A DNA stretch of 13,159 nt. Source: Methylobacter sp. GTDB lineage: Bacteria > Pseudomonadota > Gammaproteobacteria > Methylococcales > Methylomonadaceae. Of this stretch, positions 6,697-13,159 are shown piece by piece; the first letter of the stretch is position 1; every line of letters starts with the position of its first letter. Location: positions 371-13,529 of the forward strand of contig PMJA01000400.1 in assembly GCA_003158415.1 (NCBI GenBank), read 5' to 3'. Position numbers and translations under genes: made by a program. Below the pieces are notes generated by a model, which saw only the letters and a program-made list of their open reading frames with translations, was not told where the DNA came from and searched no databases.

Positions 6697-7432
6697 TGTC
6701 ATTGTCATCACCAAAAATGAAGCGTTCCATATCGGACGATGCCTGGAATCCGTTTGTTGGGCGGATGAGATTATCGTGCTCGACTCAGGTAGTGACGATA
6801 GTACGGTAGCCATAAGCAAACACTATACCGATAAGGTATTTATTACCGACTGGCCGGGTTTTGGCATACAGAAACAACGCGCCTTGGACAAAGCTACGGG
6901 CGATTGGGTATTGTCGATTGATGCCGATGAAGTGGTCACGGCTGAATTAAGAGCGGAAATTGAAAAAGCCCTGGCTCAGTCGCAGTTTAACGGCTATGAA
7001 ATTCCCCGTCTTTCCAGTTATTGCGGTAGGCAAATCCGTCATGGCGGTTGGTGGCCCGATTATGTGCTCAGGTTATTTCGCCGTGATGTCGGCTATTTCA
7101 CTGATTCGGTCGTGCATGAGCGTATTGTTGTTCCCGGTGAAATGGGGCAATTAACGTCACCGTTGCTACATGACGCTTTTGTGAATTTGGATGAGGTTTT
7201 GCACAAAGTGAATAGTTATTCGTCTTTAGGGGCTAAAATGTTGCATCAAAAAGGCGTGCGGTCATCCCTAAGCAAAGCTATTTTTAAAGCATTGTGGACT
7301 TTTGTGCGCACTTATTGGCTTAAAGCTGCATTTTTGGATGGACGCCAAGGCTTGATGCTGTCGATTTCCAATGCCGAAGGAACCTATTATAAGTATGTTA
7401 AATTAATAGAACTGCAAAGCCGTCAACAATGA
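6689..7432 (+). CDS. waaE: GT2-family LPS core glycosyltransferase, WaaE/KdtX type
   Basis: A 247-residue GT-A enzyme. It begins LSVIVITKNEA, then has WADEIIVLDSGSDD and the metal-binding DADE (D78-E81), followed by a GGWWPDYVLRLFRR segment and the VHERI motif. All are hallmarks of the WaaE/KdtX group, whose characterised member in Klebsiella adds beta-1,4-glucose to heptose I of the inner core. The C-terminus contains an amphipathic, aromatic-rich stretch likely to touch the membrane. The start codon overlaps the end of waaL by eight bases and the stop overlaps the next gene (ATGA), so all three are probably co-translated. The glucose donor is inferred from the family, not visible in the sequence. 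Confidence 0.82.
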   Translation: MLSVIVITKNEAFHIGRCLESVCWADEIIVLDSGSDDSTVAISKHYTDKVFITDWPGFGIQKQRALDKATGDWVLSIDADEVVTAELRAEIEKALAQSQFNGYEIPRLSSYCGRQIRHGGWWPDYVLRLFRRDVGYFTDSVVHERIVVPGEMGQLTSPLLHDAFVNLDEVLHKVNSYSSLGAKMLHQKGVRSSLSKAIFKALWTFVRTYWLKAAFLDGRQGLMLSISNAEGTYYKYVKLIELQSRQQ

Positions 7433-8247
7433 ATTTAATTTCTGTCATCGTTACTACTTATAACTGGCCGTCCGCATTAAAGCTGTGTTTAGACAGTTTG
7501 TTCGCCCAACAGGACAAACAGTTTGAAATTATTATTGCCGATGACGGCTCCAGTGCGGCTAATGTTAAGTTAACCCTGGCCTATTGTGCGGATAGCCCGG
7601 TATCCGTCAGCTATAGCCATCATGACGACCAGGGTTTTAGGGCCGGCACGATTAGAAACAAGGCGGTTGCACAGAGTAAAGGCGACTATTTGCTGTTTGT
7701 TGATGGCGATTGTGTGCTGTTGCCTGATTTTATCGCCCGGCACCGGCAGCTTGCCGCGACGGGGTGTTTTGTTCCGGGTAACCGGGTTTTATTAAGCCCG
7801 GCGTTTACCCGGACAGTAATTGAGCAGCAGATTCCCTTATATACAAAACCTTTTTACTATTTCCTGTTGCTCAGGTTGCAACAAAAAATTAATCGCATAT
7901 CCGGATTTTTTCATTTACCGTTGGGTTTTTTAAGGCGCATTCAGCCTAAAAAATGGCAAAGAGCCATGACCTGTAATCTGGGTGTGTGGAAAAAAGATTT
8001 TATTCGGGTCAATGGCTTTGATGAGTTGTTTGAAGGCTGGGGCTTTGAGGATTCCGATCTGGTAATCCGACTCATACATGCCGGAATTGAACGCAAGGAG
8101 GGGCGCTTTGCAGTGCCTGTGCTACATTTGTGGCATCCCCATAATGATAAAAGCAAGCAAGCGGCCAACTATCAGCGATTACTGGAGCGCGTGCAGCAAC
8201 AAGATTTTATGGCCGCAAAAAAAGGCGTTTCCCAGTATCTTGGATAA
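7429..8247 (+). CDS. GT2-family glycosyltransferase with galactosyltransferase-like C-terminal domain
   Basis: A 272-residue GT-A enzyme. The N-terminal nucleotide-sugar domain has SVIVTTYNWP, IIADDGSS and the metal-binding DGD (D92-D94). The C-terminal part carries NGFDELFEGWGFEDSDL (E207, D208, D210), the Glyco_transf_7C signature shared with beta-1,4-galactosyltransferases and chondroitin-polymerase-like enzymes, where the ED pair is catalytic. Activity is therefore likely, with a UDP-hexose or UDP-HexNAc donor, but the exact sugar is unknown. A basic stretch (LRRIQPKKWQR) lies between the domains. It overlaps the waaE-like gene by ATGA. It is the last gene before a 63-base gap leading to msbA. 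Confidence 0.85.
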   Translation: MNLISVIVTTYNWPSALKLCLDSLFAQQDKQFEIIIADDGSSAANVKLTLAYCADSPVSVSYSHHDDQGFRAGTIRNKAVAQSKGDYLLFVDGDCVLLPDFIARHRQLAATGCFVPGNRVLLSPAFTRTVIEQQIPLYTKPFYYFLLLRLQQKINRISGFFHLPLGFLRRIQPKKWQRAMTCNLGVWKKDFIRVNGFDELFEGWGFEDSDLVIRLIHAGIERKEGRFAVPVLHLWHPHNDKSKQAANYQRLLERVQQQDFMAAKKGVSQYLG

Positions 8248-8310
8248 ATCCATAAGGAATCACACGACACAAAGAATTAATATTTAACATCCCCGCACTT
8301 TTAATGAAAT

Positions 8311-10089
8311 ATGAACTCGACATCGACAGCCAACGCGAAAATATATAAGCGACTATTAACCTATGTAAAGCCGCATCGCGGTCTTTTTGTCATCAGTATT
8401 ATCGGTTTTCTGATTTATTCCAGCACCCAACCCTTATTCGCCGCACTGGTGCAGCAGATTATTGACACGCTACAAGAAAAATCACGCGAAAAAATGTATT
8501 ACCTGCCGTTATTTTTTAGCGGCTTAGTGGTTTTGCGCGGTATAGGCAATTATTTAGGTAATTACTTTTTAGCCAAAGTGTCATTAAATGTTATTCATGC
8601 GTTACGCTGTGAAATTTTTGCCAAGTATACACAGTTGCCTACTGCGCATTTTGATGCCAACAACAGCGGTTACATGATTGCCCGTATTACCCATAATGTT
8701 GGGCAAGTGGCGCAGGCAACCACTGATGCCGTGCGTAAGGTGGTGCAGGAAGGTTTAACTGCGGTGGGCTTGTTAGTATATTTGTTTTATATTAATTGGA
8801 TGTTATCGCTGGTTTTTTTAGTGGTCGCGCCGCTGATTGCGGTGTTGGTGAATTATGTCAGCAAGCGGCTGCGCATGTTAAGCAAGCGTATTCAGGAGTC
8901 GATAGGCGATATAACGCACATTACTTCGGAATTAGTCAACGGGCATCGCGTAGTGCGCAGTTATGGCGGGGAAAGTTATGAAAAACAGCGGTTTGTGGAT
9001 AGCAGTCTCTATAATCGACGGCAATCACTCAAGATGACTACGACCTCCGCAGTTCATAACCAGATTATGCAGTTAATTATTGCTTTGGCATTGGCATTTT
9101 TAATGTACATGGCCTTGTTTTTTATGGAACAAGCCAGTGTCGGCTCGTTTGTCGGCTATTTAACGGCGGCATTTTTATTGCCGAGACCGATTCGGCAATT
9201 AAGTGACGCTAACAGCGATATTCAGCGCGGTATAGTTGCGGCGGAATCGTTATTTGAGATTTTGGATGAGCCGGGCGAGGTCGATGACGGCGTTTATCAG
9301 GTCGAAAGGAGCAAGGGAGCGCTGGAGTTTAAAAACCTGTCGTTTCAGTATCCGGGAGCCAATGAGTTGGCGCTTATCGACATCAATTTTAAGGCTGAGC
9401 CGGGACAGACCATTGCGCTGGTCGGCGCCTCGGGCGGCGGTAAAAGCACCTTGGCCAATTTGGTGTCGCGATTTTATCCCCATGAGAGCGGCGAGATATT
9501 ATTGGATGGCGTGGAAATAAATGCCTATCAATTGGCCAATTTAAGAAAGCAGATAGCGCTGGTTAATCAACAAGTCACATTATTTAATGATACGATAGCG
9601 AACAATATCGCTTACGGGTCGCTATCGACGGCAACTAAAAACGAAATCGCTTCAGCGGCAACAGATGCTTATGCGATGGAATTTGTCAGTAAGCTGGATC
9701 TTGGACTGGATACGGAAATCGGTGAAAATGGTGTTAAATTATCGGGCGGGCAACGGCAACGGTTAGCTCTGGCCAGGGCATTATTGAAGGATGCGCCGAT
9801 ATTGATATTAGATGAAGCAACATCAGCCTTGGATACCGAATCAGAACGTTATATTCAGGCGGCGTTGCAAAAGGTCATGCGCAATAGGACGACGCTGGTT
9901 ATAGCGCATCGCTTATCGACTATTGAAAATGCCGATGTGATTTTAGTGATGGATCATGGGCGCATTATAGAAAAAGGCTCTCATAGAGAGCTTATTGAAA
10001 AAAATGGAGCTTATGCCCGCTTGCATCAAATTCAGTTTAAAGAGCATCCTGAAAAAAATGATTTACCGGGAGCAAGTCTTTATGGTTGA
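8311..10089 (+). CDS. msbA: Lipid A-core ABC transporter MsbA (ATP-binding/permease)
   Basis: A 592-residue half-transporter with six membrane segments in residues ~20-310 and one ATPase domain (~335-575). MsbA homodimers flip lipid A-core from the inner to the outer leaflet of the inner membrane. Walker A is GASGGGKST (372-380), the ABC signature LSGGQ (477-481), Walker B ILILDE with D501 and E502, and the H-loop is in IAHRLST. Length matches MsbA. The ATG at 8311 has only weak upstream Shine-Dalgarno sequence. The 63 bases before it show no convincing promoter, so it may be read through from the glycosyltransferases. A general lipid exporter cannot be excluded on sequence alone, but its place between core glycosyltransferases and heptose genes strongly favours MsbA. 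The stop codon is embedded in the ribosome site of gmhA. Confidence 0.92.
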   Translation: MNSTSTANAKIYKRLLTYVKPHRGLFVISIIGFLIYSSTQPLFAALVQQIIDTLQEKSREKMYYLPLFFSGLVVLRGIGNYLGNYFLAKVSLNVIHALRCEIFAKYTQLPTAHFDANNSGYMIARITHNVGQVAQATTDAVRKVVQEGLTAVGLLVYLFYINWMLSLVFLVVAPLIAVLVNYVSKRLRMLSKRIQESIGDITHITSELVNGHRVVRSYGGESYEKQRFVDSSLYNRRQSLKMTTTSAVHNQIMQLIIALALAFLMYMALFFMEQASVGSFVGYLTAAFLLPRPIRQLSDANSDIQRGIVAAESLFEILDEPGEVDDGVYQVERSKGALEFKNLSFQYPGANELALIDINFKAEPGQTIALVGASGGGKSTLANLVSRFYPHESGEILLDGVEINAYQLANLRKQIALVNQQVTLFNDTIANNIAYGSLSTATKNEIASAATDAYAMEFVSKLDLGLDTEIGENGVKLSGGQRQRLALARALLKDAPILILDEATSALDTESERYIQAALQKVMRNRTTLVIAHRLSTIENADVILVMDHGRIIEKGSHRELIEKNGAYARLHQIQFKEHPEKNDLPGASLYG

Positions 10090-10094
10090 GGAGG
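10088..10094 (+). promoter_or_regulatory. Strong Shine-Dalgarno fixing the TTG start of gmhA
   Basis: GAGGAGG lies seven bases before the TTG at 10102 and overlaps the msbA stop codon (TGA 10087-10089). It is a near-perfect match to the 16S anti-Shine-Dalgarno and justifies the unusual TTG start. The surrounding 12 bases recur exactly before hldE. Confidence 0.85.
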
Positions 10095-10101
10095 CGTTAT
10101 T

Positions 10102-10677
10102 TTGAAGACATTTGTGACAGAACTTGAAGAACATCAGGCTATGATAGCCCGATTGGCCGATTGCAGCGATGTGATTGAGGCGGCGGGGAAATTACTGGTA
10201 GCGACCTTAAAGCAGGGCGGTAAGATCTTGTTATGCGGCAATGGCGGCAGTGCGGCTGACTGTCAGCATATTGCGGCGGAATTTGTGGTGCGCTATGAAA
10301 AAAAACGTCAGGCCATGGCGGCTATTGCCTTGACGACAGACAGCTCTATTTTGACGGCTCATGCCAATGATTTTGACTTTGAAACGGTTTTTTCACGTCA
10401 GGTTGAAGCGCTGGGTAATGACAAGGATTGTTTGATCGCTATCTCTACGTCAGGAAAAAGCAAGAACATACTCAGAGCTGTAGACGCTGCAAAGGCTAAA
10501 GGTATGAATGTTATCGGCTTAACCGGCTGTGAGGGCGGAGAACTGAGTAAACAGTCCACGGTCGCCGTTATTGTGCCTTCGGCAGTGACGGCAAGAATAC
10601 AAGAAGCGCATATTTTAATTGGTCATTGGTGGTGTGGCGTGGTTGAGGAGGCATTAAGTGTTAGCAATAACGCCTGA
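10102..10677 (+). CDS. gmhA: Phosphoheptose isomerase GmhA
   Basis: A 191-residue SIS-domain enzyme. It converts sedoheptulose 7-phosphate to D-glycero-D-manno-heptose 7-phosphate, the first step of ADP-heptose synthesis in the cytoplasm; the family works as a tetramer. CGNGGSAADCQHIAAEF forms the phosphate-binding segment, with E60 matching the catalytic Glu65 of the E. coli enzyme. NDFDFETVFSRQVEA and ISTSGKS follow, and H175 (in GHWW) aligns with catalytic His180. The start is TTG, supported by a perfect GAGGAGG seven bases upstream. The 3' end overlaps hldE by 20 bases. It lies 12 bases after msbA, so the two are surely cotranscribed. Confidence 0.94.
   Translation: MKTFVTELEEHQAMIARLADCSDVIEAAGKLLVATLKQGGKILLCGNGGSAADCQHIAAEFVVRYEKKRQAMAAIALTTDSSILTAHANDFDFETVFSRQVEALGNDKDCLIAISTSGKSKNILRAVDAAKAKGMNVIGLTGCEGGELSKQSTVAVIVPSAVTARIQEAHILIGHWWCGVVEEALSVSNNA
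10645..10651 (+). promoter_or_regulatory. Strong Shine-Dalgarno fixing the GTG start of hldE, inside gmhA
   Basis: GAGGAGG lies six bases before the GTG at 10658, within the last codons of gmhA (VVEEA). It supports the GTG start and a 20-base overlap of the two genes. The 12-base context (10641-10652) is identical to that before gmhA. Confidence 0.85.
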
Positions 10678-12082
10678 GTTTGGCGCGGCCCGTATTATTG
10701 TTATCGGTGACGTTATGCTGGATCGTTATTGGTCTGGGCAGGCGACACGGATTTCTCCAGAAGCGCCCGTGCCGGTAGTTAAAGTTAAGACGGTTGAGGA
10801 TCGCATAGGCGGCGCCGGTAATGTCGCGCTTAATATCGCCAAATTAGGTGGGAAAGTTATTTTGCTGGGGGTTGTCGGTGATGATGCCGAGGGCGAAATG
10901 CTAAAGTTCATGCTGGAAGCTGAAGGCGTAGCTTGTGATTTTGTGGTTGAGAAATCGTTGCGTAGCATCTGCAAATTACGTGTCATGGCGCAGCATCAGC
11001 AATTGATTCGGCTGGATTTTGAAGAAACCCCCATAAAGTTTGATCGGGATGTCTTGAAGGATGCCTTGCTCAGGCATTTGCCTGGAAACGATGTGGTTGT
11101 ATTTTCAGATTATGGCAAAGGAACGTTGGTGGATGTGTCGAGCCATATTATTGCCGCCAAGCAAGCCGGTGTTAAGGCATTGGTCGATCCTAAGGGCGTC
11201 GATTATCAGCGTTATGCTCAGGCCGATGTGATAACACCAAACTTGTCTGAATTACAGGCGGTGGTTGGTGCTTGCGATAATGAGCAGCAGTTGATCGAAA
11301 AGGGGAGGGCGATTCTTGTCCGGTATGAAATCCCAGCGTTGTTATTGACTCGCGGTGAGGCGGGCATGACGCTGATACAGGACGATCAGGTACATTCATT
11401 GCCGGCGCAAGCCAAAGATGTATTCGATGTAACCGGTGCAGGGGATACGGTAATCGCCGTGATGGCTTTAGGCGTCTCGCTGGACATGCCTTTATCGGAG
11501 TCTATGTATATGGCTAATGTGGCAGGCGGTATTGTGGTCGGCAAGTTGGGTACATCAACGGTATCGCAACAGGAGTTGACCCGCGCCATGCATGGCGCTA
11601 GAGATTCTTTTTATGGCATTGTTTCCGAAAATGAATTGGCTAAGCTTTTTGCCCGTGCAAAAGCCCATGATGAAAAGATTATTATGACCAATGGGTGTTT
11701 TGATTTACTGCATGCCGGGCATGTCGCCTATCTGGAGCAGGCTAAAGCATTAGGCGATCGCTTATGCGTAGCGGTTAATTCCGATGCCTCGGTCAAGCAA
11801 CTTAAAGGTGAATCGCGACCTATCAATGCCTTACAGGAGCGAATGACGGTATTGGCGGCTTTGGCCTGCGTAGATTGGGTGGTTGCCTTTGCAGAAGAAA
11901 CACCGGAGCGCCTGTACTGCCGATTGTTGCCGGATGTTATTGTTAAAGGCGGTGATTATAGCCCAGAAGGCGTTGTTGGCGGCGACTGCGTCATTAAAGC
12001 GGGCGGCGAGGTTAAAATATTACAGTTTGTCGATGGTCAATCGACCACCGCGATGATTAACAAGGCGAGGGGGGCGGAATGA
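10658..12082 (+). CDS. hldE: Bifunctional heptose-7-phosphate kinase / heptose-1-phosphate adenylyltransferase HldE
   Basis: A 474-residue fusion enzyme. The N-terminal ribokinase/PfkB domain (~1-317) phosphorylates D-glycero-D-manno-heptose 7-phosphate at C1. It shows GDVMLDRYW, GGAGNVALN, and DVTGAGDT with catalytic base D263. The C-terminal nucleotidyltransferase domain (~341-474) later couples heptose 1-phosphate to ATP, giving ADP-D-glycero-beta-D-manno-heptose. It shows TNGCFDLLHAGH with the HxGH motif at 352-355, then NSDAS and a VKGGDY segment. The length matches E. coli HldE. The start is GTG with a perfect Shine-Dalgarno inside gmhA. The stop overlaps the hldD start by ATGA. Between its two activities the phosphatase GmhB is needed, which is not encoded in the window. 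Confidence 0.95.
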   Translation: MLAITPEFGAARIIVIGDVMLDRYWSGQATRISPEAPVPVVKVKTVEDRIGGAGNVALNIAKLGGKVILLGVVGDDAEGEMLKFMLEAEGVACDFVVEKSLRSICKLRVMAQHQQLIRLDFEETPIKFDRDVLKDALLRHLPGNDVVVFSDYGKGTLVDVSSHIIAAKQAGVKALVDPKGVDYQRYAQADVITPNLSELQAVVGACDNEQQLIEKGRAILVRYEIPALLLTRGEAGMTLIQDDQVHSLPAQAKDVFDVTGAGDTVIAVMALGVSLDMPLSESMYMANVAGGIVVGKLGTSTVSQQELTRAMHGARDSFYGIVSENELAKLFARAKAHDEKIIMTNGCFDLLHAGHVAYLEQAKALGDRLCVAVNSDASVKQLKGESRPINALQERMTVLAALACVDWVVAFAEETPERLYCRLLPDVIVKGGDYSPEGVVGGDCVIKAGGEVKILQFVDGQSTTAMINKARGAE

Positions 12083-13032
12083 TTATTGTCACAGGCGGTG
12101 CAGGTTTTATCGGCAGCAATTTAATTAAGGCGCTCAATCGGCGCGGCGAAAGCAATATATTGCTGGTTGATCATCTGGTCAATGGGCGAAAAATGCACAA
12201 TATCGCGGATCTTAATATTGCTGATTACATGGATAAAACCGAGTTTATAGAGCAAATCGAATCGCCGACATTTTTAAACGGTGTAAGAGCCGTTTTTCAT
12301 CAGGGTGCCTGTTCTGCAACCACGGAATGGGATGGGCAGTATGTCATGAGGAATAATTATGATTATTCTAAGCGCCTGCTGCATCGCTGCATTACAAATA
12401 ATATTGCTTTTATCTATGCGTCTTCGGCGTCAGTGTACGGCAATGGCGAGCACGGGTTTCGGGTTGATCGCAGTTGCGAGCAGCCTATTAATATGTACGC
12501 TTATTCGAAGTTTCAATTCGATCAGTATGTTCGACGACTACTGTCGACGGCGGATAGCCAAATTGCAGGGTTTCGTTATTTTAATGTCTACGGCCCCGGA
12601 GAGCAGCATAAGGGCGCAATGAGCAGCACGGCGTTCCATTTTAATCGACAGATAATAGAGCAAAAAAAAGCTAGATTGTTTGAAGGCTGCGATGGCATGG
12701 CTAATGGCGAGCAAAAACGTGATTTTGTTTATGTTGATGATGTGGTTGATGTGAATTTATGGTTTTTAGATCACCCGGAGCAGCGTGGGATTTATAACGT
12801 AGGAACAGGGCGGGCGGAAACATTTAATACCGTCGCTAAAGCAGTCATAGCTTGGCATAAAGAAGGTTGTATTGAATACATCCCTTTTCCAGAGCATCTA
12901 AAGGGCGCTTATCAAAGCTATACGCAGGCGGATATTTCAGGATTAAGGCAGGCAGGCTATACTAAAGACTTTCTGACAGTTAAACAGGGGGTTGCAAGGT
13001 ATTTGGACTGGCTGAACCCAGATATAAAATAA
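12079..13032 (+). CDS. hldD: ADP-L-glycero-D-manno-heptose 6-epimerase HldD
   Basis: A 317-residue short-chain dehydrogenase-like epimerase that makes ADP-L-glycero-D-manno-heptose, the final donor for the heptosyltransferases. The NAD(P)-binding GGAGFIG is at residues 6-12. Catalytic residues fall at the same numbers as in the E. coli enzyme: S116 in SSASVYG, and Y140 with K144 in YAYSK. FRYFNVYGPGEQHKG and QKRDFVYVDD are further family motifs. The length is close to the usual ~310 residues. The start overlaps hldE (ATGA). No hairpin terminator is seen after the stop; instead, a strong promoter for the next unit begins within 20 bases. Confidence 0.95.
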   Translation: MIIVTGGAGFIGSNLIKALNRRGESNILLVDHLVNGRKMHNIADLNIADYMDKTEFIEQIESPTFLNGVRAVFHQGACSATTEWDGQYVMRNNYDYSKRLLHRCITNNIAFIYASSASVYGNGEHGFRVDRSCEQPINMYAYSKFQFDQYVRRLLSTADSQIAGFRYFNVYGPGEQHKGAMSSTAFHFNRQIIEQKKARLFEGCDGMANGEQKRDFVYVDDVVDVNLWFLDHPEQRGIYNVGTGRAETFNTVAKAVIAWHKEGCIEYIPFPEHLKGAYQSYTQADISGLRQAGYTKDFLTVKQGVARYLDWLNPDIK

Positions 13033-13049
13033 ATATGTTTACAACAAGC

Positions 13050-13077
13050 TTGACGTAATAGACTAGGGCTGTATAAT
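13050..13077 (+). promoter_or_regulatory. Strong sigma-70-type promoter downstream of hldD
   Basis: TTGACG (13050-13055), a 16-base spacer and a consensus TATAAT (13072-13077) point rightward, with an expected start near 13082-13085. The -35 overlaps an 8-base perfect palindrome, CAAGCTTG (13045-13052). No coding start is seen in the following 75 bases, fitting a long untranslated leader or a stable-RNA operon beyond the window. Confidence 0.65.
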
Positions 13078-13146
13078 ACGCAGTTCTTTCGGAGGCAGGC
13101 TATTCGGAAGGGGCAGGAAGCCGGGAAATAAAGTTGAAACGGAAGG

Positions 13147-13152
13147 TTGACA
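13147..13152 (+). promoter_or_regulatory. Possible -35 element of a second promoter at the window edge
   Basis: A perfect TTGACA lies seven bases from the end of the window. The matching -10 would fall outside it, so this cannot be confirmed here. Together with the promoter at 13050 it would make a tandem arrangement like that of rRNA operons. Confidence 0.3.
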
Positions 13153-13159
13153 AGTTGGC

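Noticed and set aside
8248..8310. Possible msbA promoter (TAATAT-like -10) in the gap before msbA
   Set aside because: No -35 element at a suitable distance; A/T-rich sequence alone is not enough.
13095..13125. Possible terminator hairpin after hldD (GGCT...AGCC)
   Set aside because: Only four pairs with a long loop and no T-run; it is also downstream of the promoter at 13050.
1..13159. CRISPR arrays, insertion sequences, phage or defence genes
   Set aside because: Looked for regular short repeats, terminal inverted repeats and transposase/integrase motifs; none seen. The window is densely packed with envelope genes.

Overview
The window reads as chromosomal DNA of a Gram-negative gammaproteobacterium. 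The evidence is a full ADP-heptose / lipopolysaccharide (LPS) inner-core gene set with MsbA and a WaaL-type ligase, a bifunctional HldE (kinase and adenylyltransferase in one protein), a YqaA-type DedA-family protein and enterobacterial-like active-site numbering in HldD. An aquatic or methylotrophic gammaproteobacterium (e.g. Methylococcales) is possible, but that is only an impression. All genes lie on the + strand.

Left part (1-2383), a mixed set of envelope and redox genes. It opens with the C-terminal end of a cupredoxin / multicopper-oxidase-like protein carrying a C-terminal membrane anchor, closed by a clear intrinsic terminator (465-500). Next come a YqaA-like small membrane protein (509-934), an unrecognised polytopic membrane protein with an apparent internal duplication (998-1783), and a Tat-exported superoxide-reductase-like (neelaredoxin/desulfoferrodoxin family) protein (1955-2383).

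Central part (2386-8247), an LPS core assembly cluster: a SAM-dependent methyltransferase with an N-terminal Cys4 element, a WaaQ-type heptosyltransferase, a GT4 glycosyltransferase, a WaaL/Wzy_C O-antigen ligase, a WaaE-type GT2 transferase and a second GT2 transferase with a galactosyltransferase-like C-terminal domain. Several junctions are ATGA or short overlaps, so translation is probably coupled.

Right part (8311-13032), lipid A-core export and heptose precursor supply: msbA, gmhA, hldE and hldD, tightly packed. gmhA and hldE start at TTG and GTG respectively, and each is preceded by the same 12-base sequence containing a perfect GAGGAGG Shine-Dalgarno. GmhA, HldE and HldD supply ADP-L-glycero-D-manno-heptose (the GmhB phosphatase is not in the window). 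The heptosyltransferase and other transferases use sugar donors to build the core, MsbA flips lipid A-core across the inner membrane, and WaaL attaches polymer on the periplasmic side.

The last 127 bases (13033-13159) hold no gene but carry a strong sigma-70 promoter (TTGACG-16-TATAAT) and a perfect TTGACA at the very edge. This suggests tandem promoters of a highly expressed downstream unit, perhaps an rRNA or tRNA operon. Most of the window is conventional. The most unusual items are the superoxide-reductase-like protein that lacks the usual Glu-Lys pair, the duplicated membrane protein, and the HCD variant in the multicopper-oxidase-like fragment. I found no CRISPR array, transposon, integrase or phage gene.
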